The translations under genes were made by a program, and so were the position numbers. A stretch of DNA of 64,000 bases from Dentipellis sp. KUC8613 (lineage: Eukaryota > Basidiomycota > Agaricomycetes > Russulales > Hericiaceae): assembly GCA_002286715.1 (NCBI GenBank), contig NSJX01000004.1, forward strand, positions 384,253-448,252, written 5' to 3'. The notes under the pieces were generated by a model. That model had not been told where the DNA came from and searched no databases. It saw only the letters and a program-made list of their open reading frames with translations. This document shows positions 46,006 to 56,970 of the stretch, piece after piece. Each line of letters opens with the position of its first letter. Position 1 is the stretch's first letter.

Positions 46006-49000
46006 CTACCTCCCAGGCCCGTTCCACTGCGCCGCGTCTACCCACTGCGATCGCGACCCATTGTTCATCGAGCCGCTAGAGCCGCTTCTCCCATGGTTCG
46101 GATTGGGATCTCTGTGAGCGAGATACATGGTGAGCCAGCATGACGGCGTAGAGACGTGGACAACTTACCGCCCGCCAGGTCGCAGAGCTACGGGAACAGT
46201 TGCGGGGGGCGCGACAGCGGAAGACAGCGGTCGTGTCGTAGGCGCGAAAGCGGGCGCGGGCGCAGAAGGGCCCCCGCGCGGAGCCATGGTGGCAAGCGGG
46301 GGTACGGTGGGGTAACTGGGTATACGCTGCGCCGGAGGCTGCGACGGGTATGTGAGCCGCACATCGCGGTCTCCTCGACAGCATCGGCGGACACCTGGAC
46401 GGCCAATATATCAGTTCATGGACATGGCGACATTCTGGGTTATATCGACGCGGCGGCTCGGTACTCACAGACGAAGAGGCCCCAAAGGATGATGAGGACC
46501 ACGATGCCGGCGACGATCGTCACGGGGATCGAGATCTGCAGGTTCTGCTTGTACCACGACTACAGCGCAACGCCGCAAATCAACATCCGCATCATGCGCA
46601 CGTCACTCAACGCGGGCGGCGTACCTTGACGGTATCGAGAAGGCTGCCAGGATTACAGTTGCCGTTCTGGCAGGTGCCACCAAACCCTACCAACGACAAC
46701 GCCAACGCCAATGTCATGTCAGCACACGCCGCGGCGGACATAACACGCATAAACGCGCGCGAGGGACACGCACCACACGGCGACCCGTCGACGAGCGTCG
46801 AGTCGAGCACCACACAGCGGTCCGCGTTGCTCGGGTCCTGGCACGACACCTTGCACGACTTGTCGTTCTGGTTCGGGCACGCCTGCTTGAGGTTCATCGA
46901 CGCGCCCTGCATCTGGCACTGCTGGCCGATCGACGTGCATTGGCCGCTCGCGCATGCGAGCCCACCGCCGCCGCACGACTTGCCGTTCGCCGCGAACACG
47001 TCCGCGGGGCACGCTGCGGACGAGCCAGAGCAACTCTCCGCGGTATCGCACTGCGAGTCCTTCGCGGGTCGGCAAACTTGACTTGATGGCGCGAATTGGC
47101 ACTGCGAGGTGCAACATGGGCTATTTGCTGGATCACATTGGGAGCCGGATCTGAATTTGCAGGTGGAGGCGTCGCAGCAGGTCGAATTACTGCCTTTGCC
47201 CGGGTCGCAGTCTTCGCCGCTCTCGACGATGCCGTTGCCGCACATCTGCAGCGAGATCGTTTGGCGATTCGGATCGGGATCGACCAGGCAGCTGGTGTTG
47301 AGCTTTCCGGCAGAGGTTTGGCCTCCGATAAGCGTACCTGCCGAAGTGATTAGAATAGAACTGGTAGCAAGTGGTATATGAACTTACAGATGTTGCCCAG
47401 AGTGCATTGAGAGAACTTCATCTCGCCGTCTTCGGCTACGGGGCTCATGATGAACTGAGAATTTGAGTCACAAGTGCTGCCGGACAATGGGCAACAGCCA
47501 CTTGTGCTGTTGCAGCCACTCGTGCACTAATGCTCTGTCAGTATAATGTCAAGACTCTTCGTGAAATCCAACCTACATCATGCTTGAAATCAACTTCAAT
47601 GTCAGTGGTATCTACGAAACATTAAGATTCAAAACTCACGATAGCGCCAAAATTATGCCCGATCTCATGCGAGACGACCTGCCACTCCACGCGCCCAGCT
47701 GTAGTCACAGCAGTGCCAGACACCGATTGACCAGATTGTGCCGAGGCACTCTGTTGGCAAAGGACTCCGAGCCATGCAACACCGACCTCTGAACCAGACG
47801 GGCACCCACTCATGAGATGCCAGAGTCCTGCGCCGTCGCTGCCCTTCTGCCCGCGCCATTGTGAAAAGAGTGAAAGGCGCTGGTTGAGATCTGTACCGCC
47901 GTTACCGCAGGCAACGTTCCAGGGCGCGGAGGGATCCGTCGATGAAGGACATCTGCGAATGGTGTAAGAGTCGGTAAAGAGTATTCAAGGGATGAACCCT
48001 ACGTCGCATTTTGTATCTGTAATTCGACGATCCCAAGACTGACGTTGTATGTGCTCTGCAGGCAAACTGTTACATCCCGCAATTAAGACTTGACTGGGCT
48101 GCTTACCTTGTACAATGCACTAGCTGTATTCCAAACAGTCAGAATTTGTGTCGTAGCATTCTGTTGCGAGCCGTAGTGCTGCGTGTACTCGCAGTCCGCA
48201 GCAACACCCATATACACCTACGTACACTTCAGTCAATCCCTCGCCCATAAATCCAAACAAACCATACATACCACTTTCTGACTTGTCGGACAGCCACCAG
48301 TCTGGCCAATATCATCGGCAAAACTGTGCGCAATCAGTTCCTCATCATCCTGGACAAAATAAACACAAAGATACTCACTTGCTTCCCATACCTCCACCCG
48401 CAACATCGTCGCGCCGATACAGCATATCCGCATACGCCGGCACAAGCGCGCCCAGCGGATCGCGCCAAGGGCTCACCGGCGCTTTCCTCAACACCGGATT
48501 GACACTCGGATCCGTATTCCACACATGCGCATCATGCCCACACATCCTGCCCGGCGCACTCTCGCCCGCGCGCAGCGGCACCACATCCGAGTCCCTCCAC
48601 ACGACCAGCGCCGCATCCGGATCCAGCAGCCCATCCACCTCCACGATCTCCGGGTCCAGCGGGTGCTTATTGCGCAGATAGTTCTCCTTCGTGACGACAT
48701 GGTGCACGACGCCGCCGGCCGAGAACGCGCCCTCGAACACGGGCGGCACGCCCGCGGCGACGTCGCCCTGGTGGTGCACGACGATGCGCGCCCAGCCGAG
48801 CTCGGGTGCGCCCGCGGGGCGCGGGAGCACGCGCGCGGCGTCCTCGCGCATGCGCGCGGGCGAGGCGTGCGCGGGCACGACCTCGCCCCAGTACGCGCGC
48901 ACCGCGCTGCGGAGGAGCGGCTCCGTGTGCGTGCGCGTGCCGTCGGGCGCGGTGTACGCGATGCGCGCGGACGGGTGGATCAGGTGCTCGTTCGGCCGCA

Positions 49001-49330
49001 GGTGCAGGTGGAACGTCGACCCGAAGGCGGTCAGCGTGAGCCGGAAGGAGTCGCTGTGGTGCAGCGTGGTCGAGTCGGGGTCGGGGCTGCGGCTAGTGAG
49101 CGAGCCGTGTGTGCGCGGGCGCGGCATGATTTCGATCGCGAGGGTGGACGGGTGCGCGAGGCGCTTCAGCGGGCGCGAGGATGCGCTGGAGCCTGTCGTC
49201 CCGGGCCCGGGGTATCAGAACGGAAGCACAGATGGTGTATGGATCGTGTTCAATTGTGCTCACCTGCGACCGCGGCCAGACATGACACGAAGATAACGGC
49301 CAGCGCGCATATTCGTTCGAAGGGTGACAT
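46006..49330 (-). CDS. ADAM-type membrane metalloprotease with disintegrin domain
   Basis: Type I membrane zinc protease. The signal peptide is [20 protein letters not shown] from ATG 49330. The pro-domain covers 49190-48390. The metalloprotease domain includes [14 protein letters not shown] and the zinc motif [12 protein letters not shown] followed by HD, the latter from a 6-nt exon (47577-47582). Next is the disintegrin/Cys-rich region: [68 protein letters not shown] transmembrane helix follows ([20 protein letters not shown]), then a short Cys/Arg juxtamembrane segment and a Pro/Ala-rich cytoplasmic tail ending AAQWNGPGR with TAG at 46006-46008. Fungal relatives include S. pombe Mde10, which acts in spore-wall formation. 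The substrate here is unknown. Confidence 0.9.
47577..47582 (-). other. 6-nt micro-exon of the ADAM gene (His-Asp)
   Basis: The minus strand reads CATGAT, preceded by an AAG acceptor and followed by a GTAGGT donor. It supplies the third zinc-ligand His and the following Asp of HExxHxxGxxHD. The flanking introns are 47583-47639 and 47527-47576. Confidence 0.8.
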
Positions 49331-49851
49331 GAATCGTACGTCCGGGGCACAGCAAGATGCAGGCGAGACCAACAGGACCAGCAGTTGGCCAGGGAGGGGG
49401 TATCCTTATGAGGACGGTAAGGCAGTAAAAGGCCCGCTGCAAGGAACGAAGAAAAAATCGATTAGGACCCGGGTGAGCACGACAAGCCAAGCCCGCTGAC
49501 GAGGCACGGAAAGAAAGAGAGACGGCGCTTCCTAGCTTGTCGTCGTGAGGTCCTGTAAGCCGAGTGACCCGCCGGGAGCTGCCAATCCTCGGAAAATAGA
49601 AGCGATATACTGCGAAGAAGCTGCTAGAGAGCTTGATCCCAGTCGCGGGGCAACGGATTCGAGTGCATCGCAATTATCAATATCCCCTGCTGCTCCGACA
49701 TTGATCAGCGCCGAGGACAAACCGCGTCGCAGTCTCATCGCGCGTGATCATTCCGCTTGTCCCACATCTGTCAAATCTTTCTCTCAAACATTGCTCACTC
49801 GGAACTCTGTTCCCGAGTCCATACTTGCTTCACCCTTTCTCACACGCAAAC
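49331..49851. promoter_or_regulatory. Upstream region of the ADAM gene, no gene seen
   Basis: About 520 bp. The last 80 bp before 49852 are pyrimidine-rich with an ACAAAC-type ATG context, like the leaders of other genes here. Nothing else is recognised. Confidence 0.35.
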
Positions 49852-49992
49852 ATGATGGATCCTAACCCGCCTGTGATTGATTCTGAAAAAGCCGAGAAGA
49901 AGAAACTGTTACAGCGTATGTATGAAAGCGTAGTGAGTGCGCGAGGGCATGCAAAGGTGCTGGTGATATACAAGAACGAACGAAAGGTATAA
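49852..49992 (+). CDS. Possible small protein, 46 aa, unrecognised
   Basis: An ATG in good context (CAAACATGATGG) after a pyrimidine-rich leader opens a frame MMDPNPPVIDSEKAEKKKLL and continues QRMYESVVSARGHAKVLVIY to a TAA at 49990-49992. It has no family resemblance. A GTATGT at 49917 could equally be a splice donor with exons I cannot find before the convergent gene at 50051. Tentative. Confidence 0.25.
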   Translation: MMDPNPPVIDSEKAEKKKLLQRMYESVVSARGHAKVLVIYKNERKV

Positions 49993-50050
49993 AGCAGAAC
50001 TCATCCCGACAACAAAAGGCTATCGTCGGGATTCATAAAGAGCACCAAAT

Positions 50051-51476
50051 TTAGTACCTCTCGCGAGCGAGACGGCTGCGGCGGTTCTTGCCACCCTTGG
50101 CACCCTGCGCACCGCCCTTCGCTCCTTGCGCGCCCGCTGCGGCACCCTTAGCACCAGCGGCGCCAGCAGCGCCCTTAGCTCCGGCTGCACCAGCAGCAGC
50201 ACCCTTGCCACCAGCCGCGGCGCCAGCGGCACCCTTGCCACCAGCAGCCGCAGCGCCCTTGCCAGCGGCCGTAGATGCGGTCGCGGCAGCGCTCGAAGCG
50301 GTTCCAGCAGCGGCAGCAGCGTTACCACCCTTTCCACCGGCAGCAGCAGTGGCATTGCCAGCAGCTGCAGCACCAGCGGCACCGGCATTGCCTGCACCGC
50401 CAACCGTGAACTGAAGTTATGTGATTTAGCGCTCGAATGATACGAGGTCAAGGAAATCGCGACTCACGTAAACCATGTCGTCGAGACTGCCATGCTGAGC
50501 GATGGCGACGAGGACAGGCTGGTGGTTGGCGGCGGCGTTGATAGAGGCAAGACGGTAGACACCGGCCGGGAGGCCGGCAGTGACATCGGCGGAAATCACG
50601 CCGTTAACGGCAGCACCGTTAACGCCCTTGAAAAACGCGAAAGTGCCAGGGACGGTAGGAGTGGTCTGGTCGATGGCGGAAAGCTTCTCGATGACGAAGT
50701 GTGAGTGACCGACGACGTTGCCCTGAGCGTTGACCTGCTGAGGGGCAGAGTAATAGTTGGAGTTGGCGTTGACGAAGTTACCAGTCTCGAGATTGTTGAT
50801 CGCCATCGTGACAGTGAAAGCCTGGTTAGCGGGGATGTCATCCAGGTTCTTGGGGTTCGTGAATTTGCCGGAAGGCATGTTGTTGGTGGAGGCAATGACA
50901 CCCATGGGCGCGGGGTTGCAGGAGCCGGTCTTGATCTGCTGTCCATTCGTGATGGGCAGGTTCGGCACCGTCGCGCAGAAGTTGATGAAGTTGTTAGACG
51001 ACGTGAGCGAAGGGACCTGACCCGCCTCCTGCTGCGCCTGACCATCCTGCTCGAAACCCTTCGCGATGACGCTGGGGTCAAGAGCTAAAACAAATATTAT
51101 TAGCGGTTGATAAAGGGATAAACAAAAAAAAAAGCATCGGCGTACTCAAGGAAGTCTGGAGATCACCACCTGCACCACCGGCCGCTGCGGTGCCAGATGC
51201 AGCCGCAGCAGCAGCGGTAGTAGAAGCAGCAGCGCTCGAAGAAGCAGCTGCGCCCCCCTTGTTTGCCGCATTGCCACCCTTAGCGGCGGCGGCACCGCCA
51301 GCAGCGGCAGCACCGCCCTTGGCGGCGTTAGCAGCACCCTTGCCCGCGGCACCGCCCTTGCCCTGGAAACCCGCGCCATTCTTCCCGTTCCCGGCACGGC
51401 CGGCAACACCTGCGGAAACTTGTCCGGCAAGCAGAGGGAGAAGGAAAACAATGGAGGAGAGGACGGAGAACTTCAT
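50051..51476 (-). CDS. Secreted Ala/Gly/Lys-rich basidiomycete protein
   Basis: The signal peptide is MKFSVLSSIVFLLPLLAGQV from ATG 51476. An Ala/Gly/Lys low-complexity arm follows (GKGGAAGKGAANAAKGGAAA). After an intron a non-repetitive domain of about 200 residues runs from DPSVIAKGFEQDGQAQQEAG through NFINFCATVPNLPITNGQQI, KFTNPKNLDDIPANQAFTV, NLETGNFVNANSNYYSAPQQ, GHSHFVIEKLSAIDQTTPT and YRLASINAAANHQPVLVAIA to QHGSLDDMVYFTV. A second Ala/Gly/Lys arm ends in a basic tail KNRRSRLARERY, with TAA at 50051-50053. I recognise the central domain as widespread in secreted proteins of wood-decay basidiomycetes, where no function is established. Some databases mislabel it as ribosomal. Confidence 0.8.
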
Positions 51477-52038
51477 TTTCGGCTGAACAGGTAGGGAAAG
51501 TTGAAACTGCTAGGCTTCACAGAAGTCGGAAAGAACGAGAGGGGCAGGGATCCGTAGAACTGGACGAGGAGAGGACAAGATCAACGATCGGGTCGATCGA
51601 GAGAGGACGTGGGGTAAGATGGATGGGGATAGGTACTTACAGAAAAAAGAGAGATGGGCAGCTCTGCTGCAAAGACGAGACAGAGACAAGGAAGAAGGGG
51701 GAGAAAGTGAGAAGATGGGAGAGACGGAGAGAACTTTATACGGGCGGCGAGAGAGCCTTTGGAGCGGCAAGGGAGCGTTGCCACGGGGATGTAGACAACC
51801 CTTACGTCAGCCATGGACCACGCCCGATTGGCCAGGGCAGGGCAATCGCCCTTTTCGGGGTGGTGGTGACAGGGTCGATCTAAAGATAGCTGGGGAGTGA
51901 CACATCATTGGTCGAAAGAGGAAGCCACGCCTGTCGTCCTCGGCTCCTCATTGGCCACACGCCTAGCCTGCGGGCACTTCGGCGGGCCACTCAACCGGGC
52001 AGATGTTCTAGGAAACGTCCATCAGCAAAACATTTCCC
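51477..52038 (-). promoter_or_regulatory. Strong-looking promoter of the secreted protein
   Basis: On the minus strand there are CCAAT boxes at 51950-51954, 51907-51911 and 51827-51831, and a TATAAAG box at 51734-51740. A likely 5' UTR intron begins GTAAGTACC (51631-51639) and ends CCTAG near 51511. The order CCAAT, TATA, leader intron, ATG is typical of a highly expressed fungal gene. Confidence 0.55.
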
Positions 52039-52836
52039 TCAAAATCCACCAATCCCACCTTTCCCCTTCACCGCACACATGAACAACGCAAGCGTATCAA
52101 CTTCCTTGACAACATGCTCTTCAAAATGTCGCTGTGCGATTGTTGCCAGCATCCCGTCTACCTCTCGCACGTCCGCCAGGATGGGCGTCCGCACTTGTGT
52201 CTCTTCCAGCGCCCGCGAGCTGCGCCGTCGGCTTTGCTCACGCGACTCGCGTCGCGGTCGGTTGGCAGGCGTGACGGCCCGTGGCGGACTCGGCGCATGC
52301 AGCGTGCTCCGGTACGGCTGCAGCAGCATTGACGGCGGTGTCGGGTCGTGGACCGTCAGCGGCGACGGAAAGACCTGCGGCATCAGATCGTAGTGGATGA
52401 GATACCTATGCAAGGCATCGGATGGCAGGGTACTGAAGTCCACCTATTGTATGCAGAGAGTAAATTTAGCAACGGTCCCTTGCTCAGACAGGACAAGGAC
52501 GCGTTTCAGCCTCTGACCGAGGCCCAAACTCGTGCTTCATCGTGACAAGGACGAGGCTCTTACCATCGGTGGTTTTGTCTCGCCATCTACGCGGACGGTA
52601 TGTGCATGGGTGTGCATGCTGGTAGGGGGTAGGAGCGCGTCGACCCTCTTCCTCTTCGCACGTCCATCCCCATCGATTGATTCGGGCGCAAGTCGCTTCG
52701 CACCGGCGGTAGAAGGCCCCGCGTATGCTGCATCGTCGTTCTGCTTCCTACGGGCCTGTGCACGCGGCCTGGGGGCGGGAGGGTGTACAGGGGCACTGGG
52801 CGGGGCAGACGCGGTGGGTGGAGGAGCCATGTTCAT
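52039..52836 (-). CDS. SAP30-like Sin3-binding protein
   Basis: Two exons. Exon 1 (from ATG 52836) is Pro/Ala-rich with a basic patch (AKRKRVDALLPP) and ends ETKPPM before GTAAGA. Exon 2 begins at 52443 with VDFSTLPSDALHRYLIHYDL, the conserved Sin3-binding helix of the SAP30 family, and ends KGKGGIGGF with TGA at 52039-52041. Between them is the Arg/Ser-rich segment RRESREQSRRRSSR. The C-terminal helical part is DVREVDGMLATIAQRHFEEH. The role is inferred as a bridging subunit of the Rpd3/Sin3 histone deacetylase complex. About 225 aa. An alternative start at the third codon (52830) is possible. Head-to-head with ARO2. Confidence 0.78.
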
Positions 52837-53104
52837 GACGCGTTTTTCCCACGGACCTGGAACGCGACAATTGACGAGATCTCGAGATCACGGCCGCGCC
52901 ACGCCCACGATTTGACTCGATCGTTCCAGCCGTGCTCTGTCCCTCGCCCGTCTTCTCTTCATTTTCCACCAACGAGGTATGCCCCATTGTCTCTTCCCAA
53001 AGACCCGTTCTTTTTGTCTGTTGCAGCCCACATTGCTAATGCTGCAACCATCGCACTATAGGATCTAAAAATACCGCTAGTATCCATCTGCGTTTGTCAA
53101 CACC
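52837..53104. promoter_or_regulatory. Bidirectional promoter, SAP30-like / ARO2
   Basis: 268 bp between start codons. Pyrimidine-rich on the ARO2 side; no clear TATA box or named element. Confidence 0.4.
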
Positions 53105-54650
53105 ATGTCGACCTTTGGCACACTCTTCCGTGTAACCACTTACGGCGAAAGCCATTGTGCCTCCGTGGGCGCAATCATTGATGGCTGCCCTCCCGTGCGT
53201 TATTTGCTCTTACGCCACTACCTGCTTACTGACAATGTCCGCCGCACGTGCAGGGACTTGCATTGTCCGCGGCCGATGTGCAGGTGCAGCTTAGCCGCCG
53301 GAGGCCTGGCCAGAGCAACCTGACTACCCCGGTCAGTTTCGGACATCAAACATAGCCCGCAGCCCACTCACGCGTACGGCACGTACTGTATACCTCCAGC
53401 GCGACGAGAAAGATCTCGTGCAGCTGCAGTCGGGCATCGAGCACGGCGTCACGCTCGGCACGCCCATCGGCCTGTTCGTCAAAAACGAGGACCAGCGCCC
53501 GCATGATTATTCCGAAACTGATCTGTACCCCCGCCCGAGCCATGCGGACTACACCTACCTCCAGAAGTACGGTGTCAAGGCGAGCAGCGGCGGGGGGCGC
53601 AGCAGCGCGCGCGAAACCATCGGTAAGTCTCCGTGCCAAAAAAATGGCAATTCCGCGTCCTGATCTAGTGCTGGTCGCGAAGGCCGTGTCGCTGCCGGCG
53701 CGATCGCAGAGAAGTACCTGAAGCAGGCGTACGGAATCGAAATCGTTGCGTTCGTTTCCTCCGTGGGTAAAGTGCACATCCCGTCGTCCGTCGCGTCGCC
53801 GAACAGCGACGAGGACGATGACGACGCGGGGGATGTCATCTCGCCCGAGTACGCCGAGCTGCTCAAGACCGTGACCCGCAAGGACGTCGACGCGAACCCC
53901 ACGCGCTGTCCTCATGCCGAAACCTCTGAGCGCATGATCAAGGTGCGCTTTTCTTCTTAGTCTACATTTTTCTACCGCTCCATCGCCCTAACTCCCCCCT
54001 CACGTAGCGCATCATCCGTGCCAAAGAGGCCAACGACTCCATCGGCGGCACCGTCACCTGCGTGGTGCGCAACGTGCCCTCGGGGCTCGGCGAGCCCGTC
54101 TTCGACAAGTTCGAGGCGAAGCTCGCGCACGCGATGCTCTCCATCCCCGCGACCAAGGCATTCGAGATCGGCTCGGGCTTCCGCGGGACAGAGGTCCCCG
54201 GCAGCCGGCACAACGACGCGTTCGTGCGCAGGGCGGACGGCTCGCTGGGCACGGCGACGAACCGCAGCGGTGGCGTGCAGGGCGGCATCACCAACGGCGA
54301 GGACATCTACTTCCGGTGCGCCTTCCCTCCTTAATGCCCTCCCATGCGGTGGGCTGATAGATGGGATAAACGAACGAAACAGCATCGGCTTCAAGAGCCC
54401 CGCGACGATCTCGCAGGCGCAGTCGACGGCGCAGTACGACGGCACGCCTGGCTCGCTCGCCGCACGCGGGCGGCACGACCCGTGCGTCGTCCCGCGCGCG
54501 GTGCCCATCGTCGAGTCGATGGCGGCGATCGTGGTCATGGACGAGCTGCTCTTGCAGCACTCGCGCAAGACGTCCGCGGCGCTGCTGCCCGCCATCACCA
54601 CGCTGCCCCCGACGATGGTGCTGCCCAGCGAGGCCGCGCAGACGGCGTAG
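53105..54650 (+). CDS. ARO2: Chorismate synthase
   Basis: Last step of the shikimate pathway: converts 5-enolpyruvylshikimate-3-phosphate to chorismate using reduced FMN. ATG 53105 opens [20 protein letters not shown], containing signature 1 (GESHC). Further blocks are [74 protein letters not shown] (signature 2), [55 protein letters not shown] and [20 protein letters not shown] (signature 3). TAG at 54648-54650. Six to seven exons. Fungal enzymes are bifunctional with an intrinsic NADPH flavin reductase; whether that holds here cannot be read directly. An acidic insert [11 protein letters not shown] near 53800 lengthens one loop. Confidence 0.96.
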
Positions 54651-54934
54651 TGGGCCCTTGCAGGCACGGTGCGCCACTGTCCCGAAAAGAAAGAATGTGG
54701 ATGTATGATCGCAGTAATATCGGGAAGCGGTGGCGGGGGCGGAGCAGGATGCGCTGCAGATGTGATATAGATGTAAACATGATACAGGCGGATATATAAA
54801 TCGACTATCATACAGTGATTACAGGCAGGTGAGAGGCTGATGTATGTACACAACATATACAGGGTATGCAGGTGCAGGCGGGGAGGGGGCACCCGGCGCA
54901 CCGACTTGGACTCATTAACACGGCCGTCACGTCA
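54651..54934. other. Convergent 3' region
   Basis: About 285 bp between ARO2 and the W4-Q protein gene; AT-richer. No feature seen. Confidence 0.5.
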
Positions 54935-55933
54935 CTACTCGTCGACATCATACTCGTCTGAACAGTAGCAGCACACGGACGACTCCATTTGCCACCACCA
55001 CCACTGGCATGAATGGGCAATACGCAGCAGTCAGTCACACGCGCATATACTCTGGAGCAGAATGCAAAAGCTCACATGTCTGTTGAACAGCCGCCACGGC
55101 CACCGCCCGAACGTGATGTCCTCCTCCTCCCTCAGCGCCATCAAGTACGCGTCCTCGTCCCGCTCGTCGTCGTCCTCCCCCACGTCCTCCCCCATCCCGC
55201 CCTGCCGCCCCGCGCCCGTGCCCACCCCACTCCGTGCACCAATATACGGACTCATCCTCCGCCTATCCAACAACGCAGTCCGCTCATCCGGCTGCGGCAC
55301 CCCCTGCGCCTGCAGCTGGCTATGGTCCTGGTCCTGATGCTGGCTCGCATACACGGCGCCATTCTGTGTCACCGCAGCAGCGAGGCGGCGGCGCTGCCAC
55401 GCGTTCGCCGCGAGCACGGACAGGCGCTGGCCGAGGGGCCCGCGGACGCTGTCGTCCGCGTGGTAGCGCAGCGGCGCGGAGATGGACGACGAGGGCGAGT
55501 CGGAGCCGGACGAGTCGAGCGAGCGCGCGTCCGGGTCGGTGTCGCGCGAGCGGTGGTGCCGCAGGCCCGAGGTGATGCGCACGCGCGAGCGGAAGCGGAC
55601 GCGGGCGGGCACCGGGTGGGTGTGCGCGGGGGGTGGGCTTAGTGTCGATGCGGGTGGTGTAGCTGCGGTTGTGGTCGTGGTGTGGGGCGCAGGGTTTGCA
55701 GTGCCGTCTGTGGGTGCGGCCCGCGGGCGCTGCGGGCTCGTGTCGGGGGAGGAGGCGTAGGGCGAGACGAGGACATCGTCGGTCGTGAACGGGTTATCGG
55801 GTTCCTCGAGTTCAAGCTGGAGCGCGTTGCCCGCGAGGATGACGGGCTTGCGGGGCGCGCCGCTGAGGCTGCTGTGGAACGAGTCGTCGTCGTCGAAGAC
55901 GTCGGGGCGGTGCGAGAGCGAGACGTCGGGCAT
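54935..55933 (-). CDS. Conserved-looking protein of unknown function with W4-Q C-terminus
   Basis: Two coding exons. Exon 1 (from ATG 55933, MPDVSLSHRPDVFDDDDSFH) is mostly disordered, with Thr/Pro/Ser-rich and Arg/Ser-rich parts, a DERTALLDRRR motif, and an ordered-looking end DEDAYLMALREEEDITFGRW then PWRLFNRH. After an intron (donor GTGAGC, acceptor CCAG) exon 2 gives WWWWQMESSVCCYCSDEYDV then DE and TAG at 54935-54937. The junction joins H to WWWWQ. The block from DITFGRW to the acidic end looks like the conserved core. I cannot name a family. The cysteine trio and RTALLD motif could suggest lipidation or membrane sorting, which is speculation. Confidence 0.65.
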
Positions 55934-56970
55934 GGTGGGCGACGACGTCGACAGCGCCGGGCAGGACTTATCGCGGCTGCATGGCCTGGCGAGCTTTCGA
56001 TTTCGATTTCCAGTTAGGCGGCGTGCCAGGGCGGGTCAGCTGCGTACACGCCATCTTCGAGCGCTCCAGATCCGCCCTTGCGCGCTCGTCAAAGCGTCCG
56101 GCCGTCCCCGCGCGTCCTGTCCTGCTCTTCAATCCACTCAACATCCCCCATCATTTTCTGTCTGCATCTCTTCGTGCTGTTTCGCATCGCTTGGAGGTAC
56201 GAGCTGATACTCTCGAGCGATGGACTTGATTTTGGACGATAGACGCCGTCAACTGCCAGACTGCATTTTCAATGCGTATGCGGATCTCAAATTGAAGCAC
56301 GCACGAAACATAAAATCAGTTCCCATCTCTGTAAGTACGTACGCCACCTCCTGCGAAAGCCATCGCTCCGGGTCTGTTGCTGTCTGGCTCACCTGACGAG
56401 ATGCAATATCAATCATGTTCTGCGGAACAAAATCTAACAACAGTATGGGTACTGCCAGTTCCGATATCTGGCAGGCACAAAGCCTCCGAGATGCAGATTA
56501 TATGTGGGTGTACATCCACTTTACCAGATCAACACGGTTGGCATCCCGCATCCCGAGGCACTGATCCTGCCCAATGTAACGGCATGATGTGCCCCACGAA
56601 GCCTAAAAAGCAATTCATCCGCAAGTCCAGGACGTCCATACCATCATCACGTATCAAAGCCAACAAGAACCAGGACTCGCACCTCCGCCCGGCTTACATA
56701 CCATGGGAACAACCCTATCCAGCGGCCATTCACATCTGTTGGATCGACGTTAATGGCACCTAAAAATACTACCGCCAGCGTCTGCCCTGCATACAGTCAC
56801 GGTATGTAGTACGCAGCCTCGTTGCTCAGCCGCATGTGCACTAGAAGGAGTCAACGCCTCCACCACGCCTTAAGCATTCATTCTATCGTAGCCATAGACA
56901 ACGGCTTTGTCAATTAGATGAACCGTCTACCAAGCAACACATACTACTGACTGACACCCATAGCCTCCAC
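55934..56970. other. Intergenic, about 1 kb, no gene recognised
   Basis: Lies between two minus-strand genes. It should hold the W4-Q gene promoter and the kinase 3' UTR. The minus-strand frame 56249-56440 (63 codons) has no family match and no start or splice support. Confidence 0.45.

Noticed and set aside
48525..49499. 324-codon plus-strand frame opposite the ADAM gene
   Set aside because: Arg/Ala/His-rich shadow of GC-rich pro-domain codons.
56249..56440. 63-codon minus-strand frame upstream of the kinase 3' end
   Set aside because: No motif, no good start context and no flanking exons; probably chance.
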